DNA from: Saltatorellus ferox
GTDB lineage: Bacteria; Planctomycetota; UBA1135; GCA-002686595
DNA length: 64,000 nt
Assembly: GCA_007751475.1 (NCBI GenBank)
Contig: CP036434.1
Span: 3,911,524 to 3,975,523 of the forward strand
Direction of reading: 5' to 3'
Within the stretch, counting starts at the first letter, position 1. Every line of letters begins with the position of its first letter. The position numbers and the translations under genes are program-made. The notes under the pieces were generated by a model. That model saw nothing but the letters and a program-made list of their open reading frames with translations. It was not told the origin of the DNA and made no database searches. This document shows, one piece after another, positions 16,929-24,760 of this stretch.

Positions 16929-19061
16929 ATGACCTCGAGATCGCACAACGAGCTGTGGCAGCAGTGGCGCGCGGCCGAATCGGCCCTCGCGCAGAGCACG
17001 GGCCAGGCCGGGATCGAGGCCGGTGAGGCGCTGCTGCCAGAGCGGCTGCGCTGGTACTTTCGCGCCGTCGCGCTGACTCTCGCGGGCGAGGGCGATGCGC
17101 TGAAGAAACATGCCCCCAAGGCGCCCAATGTGGCGGCACGCGCGCTGGCGGAGCTTGCGCCCCAGAAGCCAGGGATGATTTCAGCGACGGATTTTCGGGC
17201 GAAACTGAAGCTCCTCGGCGTCGAGAACGCGCCTCTCCCGGCCCTGGATTTCCTGCGGCTCTGGATGGCTGCCAAGAACAGCGACCGACGCACGCGGCCG
17301 AAGAAGGTGGTGGAGGCGGCCGTCCGGAGGCCCTTGCTCGACGCGGCGCTCACGACGCTGACGGGCACGTTGCTCCATCTGGACCGGCGAGAGGCGCTGG
17401 AAGAACGCTCGATGCACGCGGCCTTGGCCTGGAAGGCCGAGACGCTGCGCCGGGAGGGAGCGATGGGGATCGCCAGCTTGCTGGCCGAGGAGTTCCGTCG
17501 CGCAGGCGCAGAGTTCCGGTCGTGGCAGGCCGCGGACTGGGTGGACCTTGACGTTCCGGAGAAGGTGGCGCCGCCGGTCCAACGCCGCGCTCGCAGGCAA
17601 TTCGGCAAGGCGATGCTGGATCAATTCCTTGTGTCGCCAGCGACGGGCGTGTGGACCTCGGACATGACGTACGAGGTTTCCAGGCGCGGCGCGTCCCTTA
17701 CCGAAGCGGAGCGCGAACAGCTTGCAGGACGTCTCCTGGAAGCCACGTACCTGGCACTTCACGGAGGACGCCTGGGGAGCGCGCGCGGGGCGGTGCAAAG
17801 CGCCGAGGACCTGCTGCGTGACCGTTTATCGCGACCGAAGGAGAGGACGCTCGGGGGTCAGTTCAAGAGGCTCCAGGCCGTGCTCTCCGTCCTGCTAGGC
17901 GACCCCGACAAGGACAGCCTTGGCTACCTCTGGACGCGCACGGCGGCGATGACGCTGAGGGAGCGGATCGCCTTGGCCACCCGGCTCGCCCCGCAGGCCG
18001 CCGAGGGCCTTTACGAAGGTCCGGGGCTTGGGAGCCTCCTGGCCCACGCTCTGCTCGGCGACGCCCCGGCCGAGAGCAAGAAGTTCTGGCTGGCCGAGAT
18101 CGGGGCAGAGCTCTCGTTCGCCCAGTGCGAGAAGGCGCTCAAGGAGGTGGGGGACCGCTGGCTCGCGGAAGGCGGCGACGCGACGGTGCTGGCGCTCTGG
18201 CGAGGGTGGATGTTCGCGACGATCGGTCCGCCGGCGAGTGGGCTCCAGGAATGCTTGCAGCTCCTGGAACGCGGCGATTCGAAGGAGCTGGCAGAGCCGC
18301 TCGGCGTCGCCTTGACCCAGTCGGTGCGGTTCGGTGGCGGCAACCGGCAGTTCCAGAGGCAGCTGCAGCGGACGCTCGAAGCGCTCGGGAAGAAGTGGCA
18401 GACCGGCGCCAGGGTCGACCTGCAGCTTCTCTACCTCGCGCTCATGACGGCCAGCAATACCTCGGGCAAGACCGTCGACGCAGTCACCCTGGCGATGCTT
18501 GTGGAGACGGCGAAGGCCGAGGCGTCCGCGCTCGATGGGAGCGGCGGATCCGTGCTACACGAGCGGCTTCGGCTCGCGATGCTCCTCGGTGACGCACCGC
18601 TCGCCGCCGGCGCGTTCAGGGCCCTCGGGCGCTGGATCCGCAAGGCCGGCGCGGGGGAGGCCATCATCGCGGCGCTCACGATCGTCGCAGAGTGCGTGAT
18701 GTACAGCGATCCCGACGCAGGCTGGTTCGTGAACCACGCCCCGGCGCGCGCCCGGTGGAGCGCGTTGCCCATGGAGGATTGGAGCACGTCCCTGACGGCG
18801 TTCCTGGATCGACAACCCGCGGAGACCGTGGGCAAGGTGGCCATCCAGCTGATGCTCGGAGGGACGGTGACGGGCGAGGCGCTGCTCACCTGGCTCCAAT
18901 CCTATTCCGAACTCGAGTGGTCCCCGGCGTGGGAGAGCCTCCGCGAGATGGTGGAGGGTGGCGACGAGGAGGACGATCTGGACGGACTGCTGCAGGGAAT
19001 CGACCCTCTGCAGATCGAGGTGATTCTCGAGTCGATGATGCGTGGCAACCGGAGGCGCTGA
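16929..19061 (+). CDS. Large helical protein of the accessory Hsp70 operon (unknown)
   Basis: Not recognised; 710 residues. The start ATG is 6 bases after the DnaK-like stop and the next gene begins 8 bases beyond its stop, so it belongs to the chaperone operon. No signal peptide, membrane segment or catalytic motif is visible. Most of the length is predicted alpha-helix in repeated paired segments (for example around EQLAGRLLEATYLALHGGRL, and ALRERIALATRLAPQAAEGL-like pairs), suggesting a solenoid scaffold. The last 60 residues are acidic (EGGDEEDDLDGLLQGID). It could be a substrate adaptor or client of the Hsp70, but this rests only on position. Confidence 0.75.
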   Translation: MTSRSHNELWQQWRAAESALAQSTGQAGIEAGEALLPERLRWYFRAVALTLAGEGDALKKHAPKAPNVAARALAELAPQKPGMISATDFRAKLKLLGVENAPLPALDFLRLWMAAKNSDRRTRPKKVVEAAVRRPLLDAALTTLTGTLLHLDRREALEERSMHAALAWKAETLRREGAMGIASLLAEEFRRAGAEFRSWQAADWVDLDVPEKVAPPVQRRARRQFGKAMLDQFLVSPATGVWTSDMTYEVSRRGASLTEAEREQLAGRLLEATYLALHGGRLGSARGAVQSAEDLLRDRLSRPKERTLGGQFKRLQAVLSVLLGDPDKDSLGYLWTRTAAMTLRERIALATRLAPQAAEGLYEGPGLGSLLAHALLGDAPAESKKFWLAEIGAELSFAQCEKALKEVGDRWLAEGGDATVLALWRGWMFATIGPPASGLQECLQLLERGDSKELAEPLGVALTQSVRFGGGNRQFQRQLQRTLEALGKKWQTGARVDLQLLYLALMTASNTSGKTVDAVTLAMLVETAKAEASALDGSGGSVLHERLRLAMLLGDAPLAAGAFRALGRWIRKAGAGEAIIAALTIVAECVMYSDPDAGWFVNHAPARARWSALPMEDWSTSLTAFLDRQPAETVGKVAIQLMLGGTVTGEALLTWLQSYSELEWSPAWESLREMVEGGDEEDDLDGLLQGIDPLQIEVILESMMRGNRRR

Positions 19062-19069
19062 GGCGAACC

Positions 19070-19684
19070 ATGGGAAAGAAACGGAAGCCAGCGGCATTCA
19101 AGCTCCCCAAGCTTGGCCGAGCGAAGTCCAAGCCACAGCCCTCGGCTCCGCCGGAGTCCCGATTGAGCCTGGCGGCGCAGGACACCGAGACGTCGCTGCC
19201 GCCGGTTTTTGCCGCGAGCGACCGGGAGGTCATCTACGACCCGTGGGCGCGGCTCGGGGTGGAAGCCGCCGAAGCGAGGGACGCGGCATCGATCGAAGCG
19301 GCGTTCCGAAAGGCGCTGACCGTCACGACGCCCGAGCGCGACCCGGAAGGCGCGCGGGCTCTGATGGAGGCGAGGCGGTTCCTGCTGAGCCCGGAGAACG
19401 CGCTGCTGCGGGAAGTGGGGGACCTGAGGGTGCCCAACCCGGAGAGCTTTATCGAGGGCTACACGCTATCGGATCCGGTGCGGGAGCTGGTGCAGGGCAA
19501 GGGGTCGCGCGCCGAGGAGCCAGCCGAGGCCGCTGAGACAGCTGTGCCAGCGCCGCCCGAAGTGGAGTGGTCGAGCCACGCGCGCCTGGCGACACTGATG
19601 ACGCTGCTGGCTCTGGTAGAAGCGGAGATCGAGGGCGATTTCCCGAAGAAGGCCCCGAAGTCGAAGCAAGCAGAGCTGTTCTGA
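19070..19684 (+). CDS. J-like protein lacking the HPD motif
   Basis: 204 residues; ATG 19070 is chosen because it follows the preceding stop by 8 bases. Residues 1-35 are a basic, Pro-rich tail. Residues 56-112 follow the layout of a J domain: YDPWARLGVEAAEARDAASI, helix AAFRKALT, a loop, then GARALMEARRFLLSPENALL, equivalent to the KEINEAYEVLSDP helix. The HPD tripeptide, needed by DnaJ proteins to stimulate Hsp70 ATPase, is replaced by TPE (residues 87-89). The C-terminal part is acidic and unassigned. It probably docks on the operon's Hsp70 but may not activate it in the usual way. Confidence 0.7.
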   Translation: MGKKRKPAAFKLPKLGRAKSKPQPSAPPESRLSLAAQDTETSLPPVFAASDREVIYDPWARLGVEAAEARDAASIEAAFRKALTVTTPERDPEGARALMEARRFLLSPENALLREVGDLRVPNPESFIEGYTLSDPVRELVQGKGSRAEEPAEAAETAVPAPPEVEWSSHARLATLMTLLALVEAEIEGDFPKKAPKSKQAELF

Positions 19685-19720
19685 CCGCGAGGACGATGCG
19701 GGCCTTGGCAGGAAGATGGC

Positions 19721-21934
19721 TTACGGCAGGCGGACGGTTTCTCCCCTGAGGACCGAGAACTTCCGGGGATCAGCCCCGGGGACCTCCAGGGTGTAGGCGC
19801 ACGCTGGCACCTCGACCCGGAAGCCGCGGTCACCCTCAGCCTGGACCTCGATTGCACCGGACGCCGCCCACTCCTCGAGGCTCGGGCCGAGGGCTGAGAT
19901 GCAGGCTGCGAGGAGCCGACGGTCGTTTCCCTCGATGACGCCCAGGTCCCAGGCCGTCACAAGATTCCGGCCAGGAAGCAGCTCGAACGTGCGGTCGGGC
20001 ATCCAAAGTCCTGGGGTTCTGAGCGTGGCGCGCGCGCGGCTCCCGGCCACCAGTTGCATGGGGGCGGTCTTCCCCATTTCGTCGGTCTCGCGCGTGAGGA
20101 AGCGGATCTCGCAGTCGGGCCCGTGGATGTCGAAGGACGCGCCGCTTCTGGGTCGGCCGGCGACCTCGCATTCTAGTTCGACGGACTGTATGGGGGCGAG
20201 GACGACCTCGAGCGACGCGTTCGGGGTACTGAGTTGGATCCTCTGGTCGAGGAGGCTGTACGACCAGTCCCTGGAGTTCCCACGGATCGTGTAGGTACCT
20301 TCTGTGGCACGAGGGAGCCGTAGGATCCCGTTCTCATCCGATGGGCCTCCCGTCATCCACGTGGTCGTGTTCGGCACGCGGTAGACCTCCGCATGAAATC
20401 CGGCCACCGGCTCACCGTCGCCATCGACGAACTTCACCGTGAGCGGGAACTCCGCCACGTCGAGTGAGCAGTGGTTGGAGGATCCCTCGCGCAGGGCGAT
20501 CGGCTCGCAACGCCAGACCATGGATAGGGCGGTGGCCTCATCCACCACGGACAGGCTTGCCACTGCTTCCCCTGGAGGAAGCCCCTCCAGCGTAACCACG
20601 CCGTCGCCCTTCACCTCCTTTCCCAGGATCACCGCGTCGCCGTTGCCGTCGAGGTAGCTCACCTGGACGGCCACGTCGGCGCCCTCGAGCTGACTGCGAA
20701 TTTTGGGATCGAAGCGCACGTCGAGTTCCAGGTTGCAGTCACGTCGGACAGAGATCACGTGCTCTTCCCCGGGACCTGGCAGGCCCCCGTCCAGATAGCG
20801 CACGCTGACGGAGCCGTCCGGAAACCAGATCTTGATGTAGAGCGGCTCGCAGTTGGAAGGAACTCTAAGGCTGGCCTTCCCCATCGCATCGAAGCTGACC
20901 TTCTCGCCCATGTGTGTGTGGGCGATCTGAAAGTCCGCTTGGCTCAGTTCGGGCGGAACATCCTCCAGCCTGAAGGCGACGGAAAAAGGTGGGTGAAGTG
21001 CGAAACCGTTCAGCTGGATCTCGTGGCCTGAATCCAGTTGAGCGCTCCAGCGACCTGGAAGCTCCATGATCTCGGTGACGGTCTGGTGATCGGGCGCTGA
21101 GACGCTGATCTCGAACTGCCCGAAGGTGAGGTCCGTCACCGTCACGAGGCCCGTCGCCGTCGCAGGCAAGAAGTCTCTCCTGGGCGCCTCCAGGCCGAAG
21201 CCATCCAGGTCGACGCGCTTGACGGAGACGAGGACCCCGTCCACCAGAACTTCATCCGAGGCCGTCGGCTTGACCGGGAAGATGAGCACGAATGGAATCG
21301 GCGGGGCGAGGGATACCGAGCGTGCCTCGTCTTCGACCGTGAACTGGACTGCAGGACCATAGAGACCATCGAGCACGAGGGCGGCGCGGTAGGTGCCCGC
21401 CGCCAAGATTGCTGCCGCCGTGTCACCCTCGCCGCCCATTGCGTCAAGGCCTATCTCCAGGGAGAGCACCTCGGCTCCAGCCAGGTCGGTTCGCAGGACC
21501 TCGACCGTGGATCTGGACGCACCCGAGGTATCGGCGATGAAGGCGACTCTTGATCCCCGCGGCTTCGAGCCTTGCTCCACGGCAGCCGGGCCCTCTGGGC
21601 CTTCATCCGACTCGATCCCGGGTCGCGCGAGAGGCTCTCGTGCCACGACGTCCGTCACCGCGAGCTCGACGCGTTCCAACTCCTGACCCTCGTCTCGATT
21701 CATCCAGACGGATTCAGCGCCGCGTTTCTCCGTGCCCGTGCCAGCGAAACCGCCTCCCGACGTTCCCGCAACCATCGGTGTATTGAGCAGCGGGTCGCGG
21801 GCGTCCCTCATCAGGAAGGCCAAAACCACCGCCGCCCCGACGCCAACCAGGAGGATGAGCCCATCTCGAGCTCTCCATGCAGCCAGACGGGTCTTGGGAG
21901 TGCGGGACTTCTCTTGGGTGAGCTGCTGCTTCAT
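19721..21934 (-). CDS. Surface protein family member 4 (intact, 737 aa)
   Basis: Function unknown. Unlike the other members it has a 27-residue basic cytoplasmic N-terminus before one membrane segment (LILLVGVGAAVVLAFLM, about 29-45), so it is probably a type II membrane protein. A linker to about residue 110 is followed by beta-sandwich blocks. Landmarks are a carboxypeptidase-regulatory-like repeat near 215-285, IAHTHMG near 335, YIKIWFPDG with YLDGGLPGPG, VDGDGEPVAGFHAEVYRVPN, LWMPDRTFELLPGRN and the C-terminal VEVPACAYTLE. It is transcribed convergently with the J-like gene (36-base gap). No small exported gene precedes it; the upstream neighbour is divergent. Confidence 0.85.
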   Translation of the reverse strand: MKQQLTQEKSRTPKTRLAAWRARDGLILLVGVGAAVVLAFLMRDARDPLLNTPMVAGTSGGGFAGTGTEKRGAESVWMNRDEGQELERVELAVTDVVAREPLARPGIESDEGPEGPAAVEQGSKPRGSRVAFIADTSGASRSTVEVLRTDLAGAEVLSLEIGLDAMGGEGDTAAAILAAGTYRAALVLDGLYGPAVQFTVEDEARSVSLAPPIPFVLIFPVKPTASDEVLVDGVLVSVKRVDLDGFGLEAPRRDFLPATATGLVTVTDLTFGQFEISVSAPDHQTVTEIMELPGRWSAQLDSGHEIQLNGFALHPPFSVAFRLEDVPPELSQADFQIAHTHMGEKVSFDAMGKASLRVPSNCEPLYIKIWFPDGSVSVRYLDGGLPGPGEEHVISVRRDCNLELDVRFDPKIRSQLEGADVAVQVSYLDGNGDAVILGKEVKGDGVVTLEGLPPGEAVASLSVVDEATALSMVWRCEPIALREGSSNHCSLDVAEFPLTVKFVDGDGEPVAGFHAEVYRVPNTTTWMTGGPSDENGILRLPRATEGTYTIRGNSRDWSYSLLDQRIQLSTPNASLEVVLAPIQSVELECEVAGRPRSGASFDIHGPDCEIRFLTRETDEMGKTAPMQLVAGSRARATLRTPGLWMPDRTFELLPGRNLVTAWDLGVIEGNDRRLLAACISALGPSLEEWAASGAIEVQAEGDRGFRVEVPACAYTLEVPGADPRKFSVLRGETVRLP

Positions 21935-22076
21935 TCATCCTGCGTAGCGCAAGGCAGCGCTGAAGGTCAAATCAGCGCGCTCTTCTGGCCCCCACGGGGC
22001 GCTCCCGTACTCGAATTCAGTCGTTCCGGAGCCGGACATTCAGCGGCTGGCTGGCCGGCGCTACACTGCGATCCGT

Positions 22077-22709
22077 ATGACTCCTTCCGATCCGACGGCT
22101 CGCGTTCTTCTCCCGGTCCTACTCCACGAGGTCAACAACGCGACCCAGCTCTTGGTGGGCCTCCGGGCCATTCTCGAACTGCCGGGCGGGGAAGCGATGT
22201 TCAACAGCCGCGCTGACGATCTAGGGCGAACCTCGGCGATGATGGACGACCTCGGGTTCGCGCTCGCGGTCGTCGCAACAGCAGGCGGCGCCAACATGCT
22301 GCTCTCGCGGAGGGACGATCGCTCGGTGAGGATCCTGTGGGACCTCGCTGGCAAGGCGCTCACGCGGCACGGAGGCGCCATCCGATCGGTGGGCGACCCG
22401 CCACTCACCGCGCCGTCCGCGCTGGATGGCTGGCAGCTCGCTTGGTCGGTCGCGGCGCTACTGATCGCAGCAAGCGGAGAGGACGGAGGCCTGGCCCTGG
22501 CATGGAGATGGGAGTGGACGCGCACGGATGAGGGCGGCGCGCGTCTGGTGGGCCAGCTTGATTCCGAACACTGGTCAGCGGAGGATGTGATCGGGCGCGA
22601 GATGCTCGAATGGATTGCGGAGCGGGTCACGCCGAATGGTGCCGTGGTCGCAGACGGACACACGTTGATATGGAGCGTGGACGCTGCGTCGGTCAGACAG
22701 AACGCGTGA
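22077..22709 (+). CDS. Small DHp-like (histidine-kinase dimerisation) protein without a clear ATPase domain
   Basis: 210 residues, soluble. Residues 11-33 (LLPVLLHEVNNATQLLVGLRAIL) match the H-box helix of histidine kinases, with His17 as the potential phosphoacceptor. A second helix follows (SAMMDDLGFALAVVATAGGAN). The remaining 110 residues occupy the place of the HATPase domain, but no N, G1 or G2 box can be seen. It may be a histidine phosphotransferase-like protein or a degenerate kinase. The gene is divergent from the surface protein gene at 21934 and has no response regulator beside it. Confidence 0.5.
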   Translation: MTPSDPTARVLLPVLLHEVNNATQLLVGLRAILELPGGEAMFNSRADDLGRTSAMMDDLGFALAVVATAGGANMLLSRRDDRSVRILWDLAGKALTRHGGAIRSVGDPPLTAPSALDGWQLAWSVAALLIAASGEDGGLALAWRWEWTRTDEGGARLVGQLDSEHWSAEDVIGREMLEWIAERVTPNGAVVADGHTLIWSVDAASVRQNA

Positions 22710-22770
22710 GATGGAAGTGCTGCCCGTCTCTTATGGAGCAAGGGCACCTATGAACATAGCCCCTGTGGAT

Positions 22771-22800
22771 AGGGCCTCTCCGCCGAAGCGAAGAGGCCCT
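22771..22800. terminator. Inverted repeat between convergent genes
   Basis: A perfect 9-bp stem (AGGGCCTCT, AGAGGCCCT) with a 12-base loop lies between the stop at 22709 and the convergent stop at 22845. There is no strong T-run on either side, so it may act in both directions only weakly. Confidence 0.6.
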
Positions 22801-22844
22801 TCAGAGACATGTCCCTCCCCCTGAGGAGGAGACACCTGTCAGTA

Positions 22845-24221
22845 TCAGAAGCTCGAGCGGTTGATCGTGAAGTTCGAGGTCGTCAGAAGGACACCGTTTC
22901 CGTCGAAGATCAGGAACTGCGCCAAGAGGCCGCCTTCGATGGCTGCGTCCTGGAAGAACGGCAGGGACAGGCCGCCCGCTCCGTTCAGGGGGATCATCGG
23001 GAAACGGCGGCCGAAGTTGGCCAGGGGGGCTCGCAGGGCGATGGGGGACGTGCCTCCGAGGTCCACGATCACGTCGTTCGTCGTCAGGGCGCCGGCGCGC
23101 GCGATCCAGAGGGACGCGAAGCCCAGATCAGGGCAACCCGTGAGTTCGAAGCTTGCCGAGCCGGAGGCCCCGAGGGAGGGGCCGTCGAAGGATGCGACGG
23201 GGCGGAGGGGGCGGATCTCTGCGCGGTTGAACGAACCAGAATTGAAACAGTCCGACTCGATGAAGGTGAGGCTCGTGTAGTTGGGCTGGAACGGACCGAA
23301 CTCCGTTCCGATGTTCCCGTCCTGGAATTCGAGGCCGCCCGCGAAGCCCGACGTCTCCGCGATTCGCTCAAGGGTGCCGCCCACGCGCTGCTTCCACAGG
23401 ATCGTGTCGAAGCCCGTGGTGCCGGTGTTCGTCTCCATCAAGAGAACCTGGTTCGCACGATCATCGAAGACGAGAGAGGAGAGGCCGTCGAGGTTCGCGA
23501 CCTCCACCGTGGCGTCCGCTTCCAGCTGCAGGGTCCCAGACGCGAGATCCGCGGCCGCGAAACGGAGCACGCTCACCGAGTCGTTCGGGAAAGGGAACGT
23601 GTCGGGCAGGCGCGCGACGAGCAAATCGCCGGCGGCGTCCACCGTGACGGGACCCGAGAAGCCGATCAGGCTCACGACCTCCGTGGACGCGAAGGTGTTG
23701 AGGTCGATGCGGTGGACGGAATTGAGGCCGAAGCCCGCCGTCGCTGCGCTGACGTAGCCGAAGCCCGCTGCGTCATCGACCGCCATGTCGAAGACAAAGT
23801 TGAAGGCTCCCATGGGGGAGACGGAGCCGCTCGTGAGGTCCAGCTCGTAGACGTTGCCGTTCGAGGATTCCCCGAAGTAGGCGACGGTGGCCGCGTCGTT
23901 CAGGATCACGAAGCTCGGGAACCTGTAGAACGGAAAGCTGGCGTAGCGGCGCAGGAGAGCGCCGCTCGCGCCGCGATGCTCCACGTCGTAGCCATCGAAG
24001 ACGAGGTAGGAGCCGTCCAGGAACGAGGCGTAGCTCGGGCCGTCGGCGCAGAGGTCCGAAAGGGACGCCGAGGGGCCCACCTGGTAGCCGTCCTCGACCG
24101 TCGTGAGCTGCTGCGGAGCGGCGTGAGCCGGAGCGGTGATGAGGAGGGCGGACGCGCTGAAGGAGAGCGCGAGGGACGAGAGGCGAGCGGCGGCGCCGCG
24201 CGCGATTGCGTGAAGTTGCAT
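22845..24221 (-). CDS. Secreted beta-propeller-like protein under cobalamin riboswitch control
   Basis: 458 residues from ATG 24221. This start is chosen because it begins a signal peptide (ARLSSLALSFSASALLITAPAHA); an upstream in-frame ATG at 24356 would bury it. The mature protein consists of repeated short beta segments of the kind seen in propellers (YLVFDGYDV, AYFGESSNGNVYELDLTSG, NSVHRIDLNTF, SSLVFDDRANQVLLMETN). A distinct C-terminal beta domain of about 100 residues starts near ASFDGPSLGASGSASFEL. No enzyme motif is seen. A cobalamin riboswitch lies about 200 bases upstream on the same strand with no other gene between. BtuG of Bacteroides is a surface beta-propeller that binds B12. 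An analogous scavenging role is inferred from regulation and fold type, not shown by sequence. Confidence 0.75.
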   Translation of the reverse strand: MQLHAIARGAAARLSSLALSFSASALLITAPAHAAPQQLTTVEDGYQVGPSASLSDLCADGPSYASFLDGSYLVFDGYDVEHRGASGALLRRYASFPFYRFPSFVILNDAATVAYFGESSNGNVYELDLTSGSVSPMGAFNFVFDMAVDDAAGFGYVSAATAGFGLNSVHRIDLNTFASTEVVSLIGFSGPVTVDAAGDLLVARLPDTFPFPNDSVSVLRFAAADLASGTLQLEADATVEVANLDGLSSLVFDDRANQVLLMETNTGTTGFDTILWKQRVGGTLERIAETSGFAGGLEFQDGNIGTEFGPFQPNYTSLTFIESDCFNSGSFNRAEIRPLRPVASFDGPSLGASGSASFELTGCPDLGFASLWIARAGALTTNDVIVDLGGTSPIALRAPLANFGRRFPMIPLNGAGGLSLPFFQDAAIEGGLLAQFLIFDGNGVLLTTSNFTINRSSF

Positions 24222-24419
24222 GGGGTGGAGTGGTTCTGTTTTCCGCAGAACGAAGCCACGCTGGCTCGGACACGCCGTACTCCACGCCATCGCCGACGGT
24301 CCTCGCACGACGCCCCTCGCTCCTCGCCGTGGACAGGCGAAGAGGAGCTTGTGCACAGGAACGCCAAAGACGCGCTCGATGCGGCGAGACCGTTACCCGC
24401 GGGCCCGCTATCCGGTTAG
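24222..24419 (-). promoter_or_regulatory. Leader between riboswitch and start codon
   Basis: About 200 bases separate the aptamer from the ATG. A hairpin with two 5-bp stems (arms 24319-24328 and 24336-24348) lies within it but lacks a U-run, so control by termination is not evident. No Shine-Dalgarno sequence is visible before ATG 24221. The frame of the downstream gene stays open through part of the leader. Confidence 0.35.
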
Positions 24420-24650
24420 CGCATCGATCGAGATGTCCTGGCTCGTCACGTCGAGTGCCCGGCCCGAGCCTTCCCAGGTCGCCACGAGCTTGCGCCCGGG
24501 GCTTCCCAGTGACCGACCGAGGAGAGACCACGTCCCTCTCCGATCCAACCCCGCCGAAGCGGATCAGGAGCCGAACACCCATGCAACTTACAGTGGCGGG
24601 ACCGCGCAGGAATCGCACCTGCTTCCCCCGGTTCGAACGCTGGGTGAGGT
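24420..24650 (-). ncRNA. Cobalamin (B12) riboswitch
   Basis: On the minus strand, conserved blocks of the cobalamin aptamer appear in order. First come GGGGGAAGCAGGTGCGATTCC and CGGTCCCGCCACTGTAA (24580-24632), then GGTCACTGGGAAG (near 24501-24518), GACCTGGGAAGGC (24468-24480) and the B12 box GACGAGCCAGGACATCT (24430-24446). These match the family consensus GGGAA..GGTG..A.TCC, CCCGCCACTGT, GCCACTG, GGGAAGG and GCCAGGAGACCT. Limits are approximate; the outer P1 stem was not resolved. The aptamer follows the hairpin terminator at 24668-24718 and precedes the secreted propeller-like gene. In this family ligand binding normally represses the downstream gene when B12 is plentiful. Confidence 0.9.
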
Positions 24651-24667
24651 GACAGAGTAGCGCATGA

Positions 24668-24718
24668 CAGAGCCCGCGCCCGAGGAACTCTTCAGGTTCT
24701 TCTCGGGCGCGGGCTCTG
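24668..24718 (-). terminator. Strong hairpin after the CvpA-like gene
   Basis: A perfect 17-bp GC-rich stem (24668-24684 with 24702-24718) and a 17-base loop lie 43 bases beyond the stop of the CvpA-like gene and just before the cobalamin aptamer. It lacks a long T-run but should insulate the riboswitch from read-through. Confidence 0.75.
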
Positions 24719-24760
24719 ATTCGAAACAAGACCGATCCGGGGCGGAGGTCCGGGCCGCTA

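Noticed and set aside
24575..24650. tRNA-like segment (GGTTCGAA and a short T-arm-like hairpin)
   Set aside because: No acceptor stem or anticodon arm can be formed; the conserved blocks fit the cobalamin aptamer in order on the minus strand.
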